A stretch of 14,129 nt of DNA, taken from NCBI GenBank assembly GCA_039815505.1, contig JBCBZE010000050.1, positions 1 through 14,129 on the forward strand, in the 5' to 3' direction. Made by a program: the position numbers and the translations under genes. This DNA is from CANLWN01 sp039815505. Lineage in GTDB: Bacteria > Bacteroidota > Bacteroidia > Flavobacteriales > Flavobacteriaceae. The first letter of the stretch is position 1. Every line of letters begins with the position of its first letter. Shown here one piece after another: positions 1 to 6,641 of the stretch. The notes below the pieces were generated by a model that was not told the origin of the DNA, made no database searches, and saw only the letters and a list, made by a program, of their open reading frames with translations.

Positions 1-72
1 ACAGGAGCTACGGGAGCCACAGGAGCTCAAGGTCCAGCCGGTCCGACAGGCCCACAAGGCCCTGCCGGTGAC
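1..72 (+). repeat. Collagen-like Gly-X-Y triplet repeats
   Basis: Eight consecutive nine-base units encode X-Gly-Y triplets. The first three are Thr-Gly-Ala; the next five use Gln, Ala or Thr before Gly and Pro or Asp after it. The repeat runs off the left edge, so its full length is unknown. The triplets would be expected to form a collagen-type triple helix. Confidence 0.85.
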
Positions 73-1113
73 CCGGCCACTGATGATCAAGATTTATCTT
101 TAGTGGGAGATATCCTAAGCCTTACCGGTGATCCAACAACCACACCTGCTATAGACTTATCTGTTTATAGAGATGACAATATCTATACGGCTAATGGTAC
201 CCTAACAGGGAACCGAACAGTGAATATGGGCGGTAATGATCTGGATTTTGATACAGTGATGTATCTCGATTTATCTACAAGAAGTATAGGTGCAGGAGCA
301 TATGCGGATGGAAACGTTACGCAATCTACTTTTCAAGGTGCCAGTGATCAAGCCAATAGAGGTGCTGTTGAAACACCTTGGATATATGCCCAGAGTATTG
401 AAGCCGTAGATGAAAAAGGGGGCGCGGGTACAGGAATTATTTTGGGTAATGATGGAAACTTTAATACTGGAGGGGATGAAATTACCTTCGTAACCGATGG
501 AAACTCATATATGCGTATCAGCCCACAGACAGAAACACAAGGAATGATACGTTTAGACCGTTATGGAGCAGGGACTTTAGCCAGTGGTCCGTTGACTAAC
601 CTATTAGGTGTCGATACCGATGGTGATGTGATAGAAGTTGACCCTACATCCTTGGGTAGCGATGATCAGTTCGACGATGAAGTTCCTTTACGTACACCGA
701 TCGATGTGGATGAAGGAGGAGAATCTTCCCCAACCAACGAAACCAATGTGCAAGAGGTGATTCAGGCCATAGCCCCCATTACTTCTAAAGCGGCAAGGAT
801 TTTTTATCCACCGTCCATAGCGGTAGATGCCTCTACAAATGGAACGTTTACAGTAAATCTATATACAGAATACATTGATCAATTTGGTACACCCACGGTA
901 GCCAGTGCGGGCGCACCGGGAGCAGTACCCACCTATGGGGCAACGGAATTATACTATTATGTAACCTTTGCGGATCCTTTGGTCTTTGATACAACATCTA
1001 CCTCTGGACCAACCCAGATGCGAATCGACGCCAATGGTGTACTTACCTATACCATCATAGGGCAACCGGCAGATTACAACTCATTGATCAATGTAGTTTT
1101 TGTTGTAAAGTAA
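1..1113 (+). CDS. Collagen-like surface protein, 5' end missing
   Basis: The reading frame is open to the left edge, so the start is outside the window; 370 residues are visible. The first 24 are eight Gly-X-Y triplets (TGA, QGP, AGP and similar), as in bacterial collagen-like proteins. A stretch rich in Gly, Asn, Asp and Thr follows, with short repeated beta-type phrases (DLSLVGDILSLTGD; IYTANGTLTGNRTV), resembling stalk and head regions of fibrous surface proteins. From about residue 262 there is a separate C-terminal module starting near ARIFYPPSIAVD and ending NSLINVVFVVK. I see no CHU_C-like sorting domain in it. It lies 31 bases before a T9SS type B cargo gene with no terminator between, so it is probably co-transcribed with it. 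My inference is a secreted, surface-exposed fibrous protein. A tail-fibre-like origin is possible, but there are no phage genes nearby. Function is unknown. Confidence 0.8.
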   Translation, partial: TGATGATGAQGPAGPTGPQGPAGDPATDDQDLSLVGDILSLTGDPTTTPAIDLSVYRDDNIYTANGTLTGNRTVNMGGNDLDFDTVMYLDLSTRSIGAGAYADGNVTQSTFQGASDQANRGAVETPWIYAQSIEAVDEKGGAGTGIILGNDGNFNTGGDEITFVTDGNSYMRISPQTETQGMIRLDRYGAGTLASGPLTNLLGVDTDGDVIEVDPTSLGSDDQFDDEVPLRTPIDVDEGGESSPTNETNVQEVIQAIAPITSKAARIFYPPSIAVDASTNGTFTVNLYTEYIDQFGTPTVASAGAPGAVPTYGATELYYYVTFADPLVFDTTSTSGPTQMRIDANGVLTYTIIGQPADYNSLINVVFVVK

Positions 1114-1144
1114 TTTTAACGAACAAGAAACGTATCCGAAGGAT

Positions 1145-3163
1145 TTGAAATCAATAAACAGATATAAGCATATATTCTTCAGCCTAGTATTTTTAGTACT
1201 AGGTTGCAGTGTATCCCACGCACAGTTTTTGTTGCAGGCTCCCAGTAGTACGGATGAAAACAATTATAGGTGGTACGAGGCTTCTGATGTAAACACGGTT
1301 TTGGCAACAACTTCTTTTTACGAAGCTACCGCTCCAGGGGTTTACTTCGCAACTTATGATGGAACCTTGTGCGGTTCCAATGCAACGGGATATTTTATTT
1401 TAACGAATTGCAATGCCCCCGACAATCAGGTTACTTTGGATATAACCGCAAATGTGGGTGCTACGGCAACGGTAAGTTGGACACCTGCGGTAAGTGGAGA
1501 TCCACTAAGACCAGTAGTCACCGCCACCCAAAGTGTGGTACGTTATACAGCAACTTTGACAAAAGCTGGAAACACGATTGACCTACCTAATTTTACCGTG
1601 GTCTGTATGGCCCAGGCCGCTACCTTGGTAGATGACTTCATAACTGTGAACGAGGACGAATCAATAGTAGTCCCTATTTATGCAAATGATAGTGATTTGC
1701 CAACTACAGGAACCTTAATAGCTACAGATCCAACTAATGGAACCGTAATTATTGATACCAATGGCACGCCTAACGACCCAACCGATGATAGTATAACATA
1801 CACGCCTGATCCAAATTATAACGGACCGGATACGTTTGATTACACGGTATGCAATAGCATGGGAGATTGTAGCACAGCAACGGTAACGGTGGATGTATTG
1901 CCCATCGTGGACGCTTTTGACGATTCTATTGCTATTGATGAAGATACCCCCACCAATATCGATATTCTGGTAAACGATAATGATTTACCTGCTTTGGGTA
2001 CCTTGACTACCACCAACCCTGCGAGTGGAACGGTAGTGGTAAACGATAATGGTACACCTAACGACCCATCAGATGATGATGTTACCTATACGCCCAATAT
2101 AGGTTTTGTAGGTACGGACACCTTTACCTACACCATCTGCGATAATCAAGGGAATTGTAGCACGGCAACAGTGAGTATTATTGTCAATGCAATGGGCGCT
2201 GACATCGATAGCGATGATGATGGTATTGTGGATAGTTTTGAAGATTTAGATCTTGACGGCGACGGAGACCCTGCCACAAATCCCACGGATTCGGATAACG
2301 ATGGTTTCCCTGACTATTTGGATATAGATAGTGATGATGATGGTATTCCAGATAATGTAGAGGCTCAGTCAACCTCGGGATATATTCCGCCAAGCGGAAA
2401 TGACCTCAACGGCAATGGTTTGGACGATGCCTATGAAGACAATGGGTTAACAGGGATTTTCCCGGAAGATACGGATGGTGATAGCTTACCGGACTATTTG
2501 GACGAGGATAGTGATAACGATAATGTACCGGATAATATCGAGGCCCACGATGCCGATCATGATGGTATACCTGACGTGACTTTTATAGGGTCCGATAAGG
2601 ATGCCGATGGCTTGGACGATGGTTATGAAGGGGATATAGCGGTGGATGTTGATGTGAACGATGAAATAGATGATCCGTTTAACGATTTGCCCAATACGGA
2701 TAGTGATGATGAATCGGATTATAGGGATACGGACGATGATGACGATGGTATAGAAACAATAGACGAAGATTCCAATGGTGATGGTAATTATGCCAATGAC
2801 GATGTGGATGCCGATGGTACTCCCAACTATTTGGAGAGCGACCTTGTTGTTAATGAGGACGAGGTAGAGGTCTTTAATGTAATTACGCCAAATGGCGATG
2901 GTATACATGATGTATTGAACATCCGAGGTCTGGAAGATTTCCCCAATAACACCATTAGAATCTATAACAGATGGGGTGTACTTGTATATATAACCAAAGC
3001 ATACAATACCCAAGGAAACGTTTTTGATGGTACTTCCGAAGGAAGGGTTACCATAGATCAGGATAATAAATTACCGGTAGGGACCTATTTCTACATATTA
3101 GATTATGAAAATGCGGTTGGCGAGACCATATCCCTATCAGGATATATTTATATAAACAGATAA
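1145..3163 (+). CDS. T9SS type B cargo, multidomain adhesin-like protein
   Basis: This is a 672-residue secreted protein. The start is TTG: the frame has a stop at 1106-1108 and no ATG before the signal peptide, and AAGGA lies just upstream. Residues 1-27 form a signal peptide ending SHA-Q; a lipobox-like VLGC inside it makes a lipoprotein a weaker alternative. Residues about 28-160 are an unrecognised Cys-containing beta region. Two Ig/cadherin-like repeats follow (about 162-250 and 258-348), then an Asp-rich thrombospondin-type-3 region (352-565) likely to bind calcium. Residues 576-672 are a gliding-motility-associated C-terminal domain (VITPNGDG, then IYNRWG, then PVGTYFYIL). Such domains direct export by the type IX secretion system and attachment at the cell surface. 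The PorP/SprF gene starts 5 bases downstream and is the probable export partner. The role is likely adhesion or surface-layer structure; the ligand is unknown. Confidence 0.9.
   Translation: MKSINRYKHIFFSLVFLVLGCSVSHAQFLLQAPSSTDENNYRWYEASDVNTVLATTSFYEATAPGVYFATYDGTLCGSNATGYFILTNCNAPDNQVTLDITANVGATATVSWTPAVSGDPLRPVVTATQSVVRYTATLTKAGNTIDLPNFTVVCMAQAATLVDDFITVNEDESIVVPIYANDSDLPTTGTLIATDPTNGTVIIDTNGTPNDPTDDSITYTPDPNYNGPDTFDYTVCNSMGDCSTATVTVDVLPIVDAFDDSIAIDEDTPTNIDILVNDNDLPALGTLTTTNPASGTVVVNDNGTPNDPSDDDVTYTPNIGFVGTDTFTYTICDNQGNCSTATVSIIVNAMGADIDSDDDGIVDSFEDLDLDGDGDPATNPTDSDNDGFPDYLDIDSDDDGIPDNVEAQSTSGYIPPSGNDLNGNGLDDAYEDNGLTGIFPEDTDGDSLPDYLDEDSDNDNVPDNIEAHDADHDGIPDVTFIGSDKDADGLDDGYEGDIAVDVDVNDEIDDPFNDLPNTDSDDESDYRDTDDDDDGIETIDEDSNGDGNYANDDVDADGTPNYLESDLVVNEDEVEVFNVITPNGDGIHDVLNIRGLEDFPNNTIRIYNRWGVLVYITKAYNTQGNVFDGTSEGRVTIDQDNKLPVGTYFYILDYENAVGETISLSGYIYINR
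1628..2188 (+). repeat. Tandem Ig/cadherin-like domain repeat, 288-base offset
   Basis: Two copies of a roughly 90-residue domain align with an offset of 96 residues (288 bases). Matching landmarks are NEDES/DEDTP, YANDSDLP/VNDNDLP, NGTPNDPTDD/NGTPNDPSDD, ITYTP/VTYTP, FDYTVC/FTYTIC and DCSTATV/NCSTATV. Each copy has a pair of cysteines near its end (236/242 and 332/338), which could form a small disulfide loop. This points to an internal duplication within the adhesin gene. Confidence 0.8.
2198..2839 (+). repeat. Thrombospondin type 3-like calcium-binding region
   Basis: Residues 352-565 of the adhesin hold repeated D-x-D-x-D-G units, for example DIDSDDDGIVD, PTDSDNDGFPDYLD, DIDSDDDGIPD and EDTDGDSLPDYLD. 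These match the thrombospondin type 3 repeat pattern, a rigid array of calcium-binding loops. At base level the units reuse GAT-rich stretches such as gatgatgatggtatt (2214 and 2334 areas). The region probably acts as a stalk between the Ig-like repeats and the sorting domain. Confidence 0.85.
2870..3160 (+). other. T9SS type B C-terminal sorting domain (CHU_C-like)
   Basis: The last 97 residues of the adhesin contain the family landmarks in order: FNVITPNGDGIHD, LNIRGLE, IRIYNRWG, FDGTS, LPVGTYFY and a final GYIYINR. This is the gliding-motility-associated C-terminal domain used as a type B signal for the type IX secretion system. Unlike the short type A signal, it is generally associated with a PorP/SprF-type partner, and one is encoded directly downstream. 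Confidence 0.88.
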
Positions 3164-3168
3164 CAGGA

Positions 3169-4137
3169 ATGACGATATTTGATCTAAATACATATTTATC
3201 AAAAAAGGTCCCTTTAATGGTCGGCCTTTTTACCATTTTGTTATCTACCTCCCTATTTGGTCAACAAGACGCCCAATATACACAATACATGTACAATACC
3301 GTAAGTGTTAATCCTGCATATGCAGGTTCAAGAGGGCATATTAGCCTTGCCGGTCTGCACCGATCGCAATGGGTAGGTTTGGATGGAGCGCCCAAAACAC
3401 AAACTTTTAACATTCACTCACCTATAGGGTATAGAGGTGCGGGAGCTGGTCTGTCTATTGTGAATGATGAAATAGGACCTACTTCCGAAACGTACTTCGA
3501 TGTGGACATATCGTACACCATTCAAACTTCTTTGGATGCACGTTTAAGTTTTGGTTTAAAAGCGAGTGCACATCTGTTAGATGTCCGGTTTTCAGAGTTG
3601 AACCAGGATTTTACCAATCCTGGAGGACCCGATCCTACTTTACAGCAAAATATAGACAATAGATTTTCTCCTAATATAGGCGCAGGGATATATTATCATA
3701 CGGACAAATTTTATGCCGGGTTATCGGTACCTCGTTTTTTGGAAACCACACATTTTGATGAGTCTTCACTTTCTACGGCAAGGGAGCAAATGAATTTCTA
3801 TTTTATTTCTGGATATGTTTTTGATGTGAACCCGTTTTTAAAGTTTAAACCGACGGTATTGACCAAATTTGTGCAAGGCGCACCCCTACAGGTAGATGTC
3901 TCGGCAAATTTTATGCTCAATGAAAAATTCATTTTAGGTGCTGCCTACCGATGGGATGCCGCCATAAGCGGTTTGGCCGGGTTTCAGATATCCAACGAAT
4001 TTTTGATCGGTATAGCCTATGATCGGGAAACTACCGAATTAGGTCGTGCCATTTTCAACGATGGTTCTTTTGAGGTTATACTTAGATATGATTTTATAAA
4101 GACCAAGGGCAATGTAAAGTCGCCGCGTTTCTTTTAA
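3169..4137 (+). CDS. PorP/SprF-family type IX secretion protein
   Basis: This 322-residue protein is predicted to be an outer-membrane beta-barrel. Residues 1-31 are a signal peptide ending SLFGQ; a second Met at 17 would leave the peptide without positive charges, so the first ATG is preferred. The family signature follows directly: QYTQYMYNTVSVNPAYAGSR at 37-56, then HRSQWVG, and the protein ends in SPRFF. Length is usual for the family. PorP/SprF proteins work with the type IX secretion system; SprF of Flavobacterium johnsoniae is needed for secretion of the adhesin SprB, and paralogues are commonly encoded beside type B cargo. The 5-base gap after the adhesin gene supports this one being its dedicated partner. 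I give no symbol because which paralogue it is cannot be decided from sequence alone. Confidence 0.92.
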   Translation: MTIFDLNTYLSKKVPLMVGLFTILLSTSLFGQQDAQYTQYMYNTVSVNPAYAGSRGHISLAGLHRSQWVGLDGAPKTQTFNIHSPIGYRGAGAGLSIVNDEIGPTSETYFDVDISYTIQTSLDARLSFGLKASAHLLDVRFSELNQDFTNPGGPDPTLQQNIDNRFSPNIGAGIYYHTDKFYAGLSVPRFLETTHFDESSLSTAREQMNFYFISGYVFDVNPFLKFKPTVLTKFVQGAPLQVDVSANFMLNEKFILGAAYRWDAAISGLAGFQISNEFLIGIAYDRETTELGRAIFNDGSFEVILRYDFIKTKGNVKSPRFF

Positions 4138-4165
4138 GCTTTTCCCTGTGGTATTTATATCCCGG

Positions 4166-4199
4166 TTACTCTTAAAATAAGGGTAAAGGTCTTATTTTT
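4166..4199 (+). terminator. Possible weak terminator or attenuator hairpin
   Basis: TTACTCTTA (4166-4174) pairs with TAAGGGTAA (4178-4186) across a three-base loop, with one G-U pair, and a T-rich stretch ending at 4199 follows. An alternative stem, AAAATAAG (4174-4181) with CTTATTTT (4191-4198), excludes the first. The stem is AT-rich, so either could be chance. It would separate the surface module from the idi operon. Confidence 0.3.
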
Positions 4200-4200
4200 G
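4193..4200 (+). promoter_or_regulatory. Bacteroidota-type -7 box (TATTTTTG) before idi
   Basis: TATTTTTG is a perfect match to the TAnnTTTG -7 element of Bacteroidota housekeeping promoters. It ends four bases before the idi ATG, so a transcript would start at or next to the ATG and be nearly leaderless. No good TTG -33 element is visible at the usual distance. Confidence 0.35.
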
Positions 4201-4204
4201 CCAT

Positions 4205-4753
4205 ATGCAAGAAGAAAATGTTATTCTGGTAAACCGATTGGATGAACAAATTGGTACCATGCCCAAAATGGAAGCACATGAAAAGGCGGAACTTCATAGG
4301 GCTTTTTCCGTTTTCATAATGAATGATGCGGGTGAAATTATGTTACAACAACGTGCCGCACACAAATATCATTCCCCCTTATTATGGACCAACACCTGTT
4401 GCAGCCACCAAAGGGTGGGGGAGACCAATATTGAAGCCGGTAAAAGAAGGCTACAGGAAGAAATGGGTTTCTCCACCGATCTAATCGAATTATTTTCCTT
4501 CATCTATAAGGCCCCGTTCGATAATGGACTGACAGAACATGAATTAGATCATGTTATGACGGGAAACTATAATGGATTGCCTAAAATTAATCCAGATGAA
4601 GTAGCGGATTGGAAATGGATGATGCCAAGCGAAATTTTACGTGATATTTCCAATGATCCGGATAAATATACAGCTTGGTTCAAGATCATTTTTGATAAAT
4701 TTTATAACCACCTCGTTCAAAGTAAATCAGGCTATGAAGGTAAAAGTCAGTAG
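4205..4753 (+). CDS. idi: Isopentenyl-diphosphate delta-isomerase, type 1
   Basis: This 182-residue enzyme interconverts isopentenyl diphosphate and dimethylallyl diphosphate, the precursors of quinone side chains, carotenoids and undecaprenyl carriers. It is a Nudix-fold protein. The visible active-site set follows the E. coli pattern: metal-binding His31 in AELHRAFSV, catalytic Cys66 and His68 in LLWTNTCCSH, a Nudix-like helix around AGKRRLQEEMG (78-88), and the Glu pair E111/E113 in TEHELDH. Length is typical and the start matches the family N terminus (VNRLDEQIGT). It is the first gene of a four-gene run and its end overlaps the next gene by 20 bases. Type 1 isomerase is not essential with the MEP route, so it probably balances the two isomers. 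Confidence 0.93.
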   Translation: MQEENVILVNRLDEQIGTMPKMEAHEKAELHRAFSVFIMNDAGEIMLQQRAAHKYHSPLLWTNTCCSHQRVGETNIEAGKRRLQEEMGFSTDLIELFSFIYKAPFDNGLTEHELDHVMTGNYNGLPKINPDEVADWKWMMPSEILRDISNDPDKYTAWFKIIFDKFYNHLVQSKSGYEGKSQ

Positions 4754-5141
4754 AAAGGCACATTTTAACGCCGCGCATAGATTGTATCGTTCCGACTGGA
4801 GTTTTGATAAGAACGATACGGTTTTTGGTAAATGCAACAACCCCAATTTCCATGGACATAATTATGAGTTGATCGTAAGCGTAACCGGCGAGATAGATAC
4901 GGAGACAGGTTATGTTATGGATATGAAAGTATTAAAAGATCTGATTAAATCGGAGATAGAAGAAGCTTTTGATCATAAAAATTTAAATATAGAGGTTCCC
5001 GAATTCAAGAAACTTAACCCCACTGCTGAAAATATTGCAGTTGTGATATGGAATAAATTGAGGCCCCATATTGACAGGGCTAATGAATTGGAGGTGATAC
5101 TTTATGAGACTCCTAGGAATTTTGTTACGTATTCTGGCTAA
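4734..5141 (+). CDS. 6-pyruvoyl-tetrahydropterin synthase / QueD family enzyme
   Basis: This protein of 135 residues is read from the ATG at 4734. The open frame extends further left, but homology begins at KVSRKAHFNAAH, so the internal ATG is chosen; it overlaps the end of idi by 20 bases, suggesting coupled translation. Zinc ligands are His15 (AAHRL), His40 and His42 (FHGHNY). Cys34 is the likely catalytic cysteine, Asp80-His81 (AFDHKNLN) complete the proton relay, and Glu125 (YETPRN) is the pterin anchor. The family converts dihydroneopterin triphosphate either to 6-pyruvoyl-tetrahydropterin (toward biopterin) or to 6-carboxy-tetrahydropterin (queuosine/7-deazaguanine route). The CNNPNFHGHNY spacing (Cys-x5-HGH) resembles animal PTPS rather than the Cys-x3-HGH of typical QueD, so the exact reaction is open and I leave the symbol blank. 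Confidence 0.88.
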   Translation: MKVKVSRKAHFNAAHRLYRSDWSFDKNDTVFGKCNNPNFHGHNYELIVSVTGEIDTETGYVMDMKVLKDLIKSEIEEAFDHKNLNIEVPEFKKLNPTAENIAVVIWNKLRPHIDRANELEVILYETPRNFVTYSG

Positions 5142-5143
5142 TT

Positions 5144-5596
5144 ATGGGTTTAAAAATAGGCACCACCGTTCCGGATTTTTCCTTGAAAGATCAACATGGA
5201 GAAGAGTTTTCCATAGGTACTCTAATAGGTAAGAAACCAATGGTCATTTATTTTTATCCAAAAGACTATACCCCCGGTTGTACCAAGGAGGCATGTGACT
5301 TTAGGGATCGTTATGAGGAATTCACCGACCTTGGGGCAGAGGTTATCGGAATAAGTTCCGATTCGGAGCGGACCCACTACAGATTTGCCCTAAAACACAA
5401 ATTACCTTTTATATTGTTATCGGATACTAAAAAAAAAGTAAGGAAGTTATTTAAGATAGAGAATAATTTATTTAATCTGCTACCGGGTAGGGAAACCTAT
5501 GTTGTAGATATGAATGGAAAGATAATCATGGTGTTCAACAGTATAAATGCCGCACAACACATGCAAAGGGCGTTGAAGGCATTAAAAAAAGTATAA
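5144..5596 (+). CDS. bcp: Thiol peroxidase, BCP/PrxQ-type peroxiredoxin
   Basis: This 150-residue cytoplasmic protein reduces hydrogen peroxide and organic hydroperoxides using thioredoxin-type donors. The catalytic motif DYTPGCTKEAC gives the peroxidatic Cys46, with Thr43 placed as in the PxxxTxxC motif, and a second Cys51 five positions on, as in BCP proteins with an intramolecular disulfide. Arg116 in GRETYVVD fits the conserved active-site arginine. FYPKDYTPGC and ISSDS are family hallmarks, and the length is usual. There is no signal peptide. It starts 2 bases after the pterin enzyme stop and ends 1 base before manA, so it is inside the same transcript. The call is secure; the link to its neighbours is not obvious. 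Confidence 0.93.
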   Translation: MGLKIGTTVPDFSLKDQHGEEFSIGTLIGKKPMVIYFYPKDYTPGCTKEACDFRDRYEEFTDLGAEVIGISSDSERTHYRFALKHKLPFILLSDTKKKVRKLFKIENNLFNLLPGRETYVVDMNGKIIMVFNSINAAQHMQRALKALKKV

Positions 5597-5597
5597 A

Positions 5598-6566
5598 ATG
5601 AAATCGTATCCTTTAAAATTCAAACCCATCTTAAAGGAAAGACTATGGGGAGGTACCAAGTTAAAAGATGTATTGGGAAAGCCTATTGAAAACCATAGTA
5701 CGGGTGAGAGCTGGGAGCTCTCCGCCGTTCCAGGGGATATTTCGGTAGTGGCGAATGGGGAGCTATCGGGAACATCCCTTCAAGAGTTGATAGACCATTA
5801 TCCGGAAGATTTGTTGGGTAAGGATATTTTTGAACGTTTTGGTACAGAATTCCCAATTCTTATAAAGTTCATAGACGCAAAAAAGGACCTTTCTATACAG
5901 CTACACCCCAATGATGCATTGGCAAAAGAACGCCACAATTCTTTTGGCAAAACAGAGATGTGGTACATTATGGATGCAGATAAGGATGCGAACCTTATCG
6001 TAGGCTTTAATAAGAATGTTCCCAAACAAGAATATGCCGATAGTTTAACCAATGATACCTTACTAGAGCTGTTGAATTATGAAGTTGTGGAAGAAGGGGA
6101 TACTTTTTTTATCAATACGGGGAAGATACACGCTATTGGCGCCGGTGTGTTACTGGCCGAAATTCAACAAACATCGGATATTACTTATCGCGTGTTCGAT
6201 TTTAACAGGAAAGATAAAAATGGAAATCTTAGAGAACTCCATACGGATTTAGCTTTGGATGCCATTGACTATGAAAGGAAGGATGATTTTAAAGTGGAAT
6301 ACGGAAAAGAGAAAGATGTAACCAATGAGATGGTAGATTGCCCTTACTTTACTACGAAATTCATGGATCTATCCAAAGATTTTGAGCAAGATGTTTCCCA
6401 AAGGAGGTCCTTTACCATATATATGTGCGTTGCCGGTATGGCGACAATTGAGAACGAATCGGGTACGGTCAATATGCAAAAGGGAGAAACGATCTTGATA
6501 CCTGCGGTTACCCGACATATCAATATATATACCAAAGGGGCGAAACTTTTGGAAGTGACTATTTAA
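5598..6566 (+). CDS. manA: Mannose-6-phosphate isomerase, class I
   Basis: This 322-residue enzyme interconverts mannose 6-phosphate and fructose 6-phosphate, serving mannose use or supply of GDP-mannose for glycans. It has the short form of the cupin-fold family common in Firmicutes and Bacteroidota. Metal ligands are visible: Gln101 and His103 in QLHPND, Glu120 in GKTEMWY and His178 in GKIHAIGAG. The EIQQTSDITYRVFDFNR block (188-204) holds the conserved catalytic arginine (R198). RLWGGTKL near the N terminus and a C-terminal cupin end (KGETILIPA) complete the family pattern. The ATG lies 1 base after the peroxiredoxin stop, indicating a shared mRNA. It is the last gene of the run; a 75-base gap follows, with no strong terminator that I can see. 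Confidence 0.93.
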   Translation: MKSYPLKFKPILKERLWGGTKLKDVLGKPIENHSTGESWELSAVPGDISVVANGELSGTSLQELIDHYPEDLLGKDIFERFGTEFPILIKFIDAKKDLSIQLHPNDALAKERHNSFGKTEMWYIMDADKDANLIVGFNKNVPKQEYADSLTNDTLLELLNYEVVEEGDTFFINTGKIHAIGAGVLLAEIQQTSDITYRVFDFNRKDKNGNLRELHTDLALDAIDYERKDDFKVEYGKEKDVTNEMVDCPYFTTKFMDLSKDFEQDVSQRRSFTIYMCVAGMATIENESGTVNMQKGETILIPAVTRHINIYTKGAKLLEVTI

Positions 6567-6641
6567 GACAACAGGACGCTTGGTTTTTAAAATTTTGCAG
6601 GTCTATCGTCTAAACCTTATTTTTACCCAAAAATGTAAACC

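Noticed and set aside
1..1113. Phage tail fibre origin of the collagen-like gene
   Set aside because: Collagen triplets and beta repeats occur in tail fibres, but there are no phage genes around and the neighbours are a T9SS cargo and its PorP/SprF partner.
2198..2839. CRISPR-like or simple DNA repeat array
   Set aside because: The repeats are codon-level repeats of a calcium-binding protein motif with no fixed spacer or palindromic unit.
2486..3013. A 175-codon - strand frame rich in Ile and Val that looks like a membrane protein
   Set aside because: It is the complement of the Asp-rich calcium-binding stalk: GAT codons read as ATC (Ile) on the other strand. It has no start context and lies wholly inside a real gene.
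4641..4733. N-terminal extension of the pterin synthase frame
   Set aside because: It lies inside the end of idi, has no family similarity, and the conserved sequence starts right at the ATG at 4734.
6567..6641. A small RNA or riboswitch before the helical protein gene
   Set aside because: The gap is only 75 bases and I find no stable stem beyond short AT pairings.
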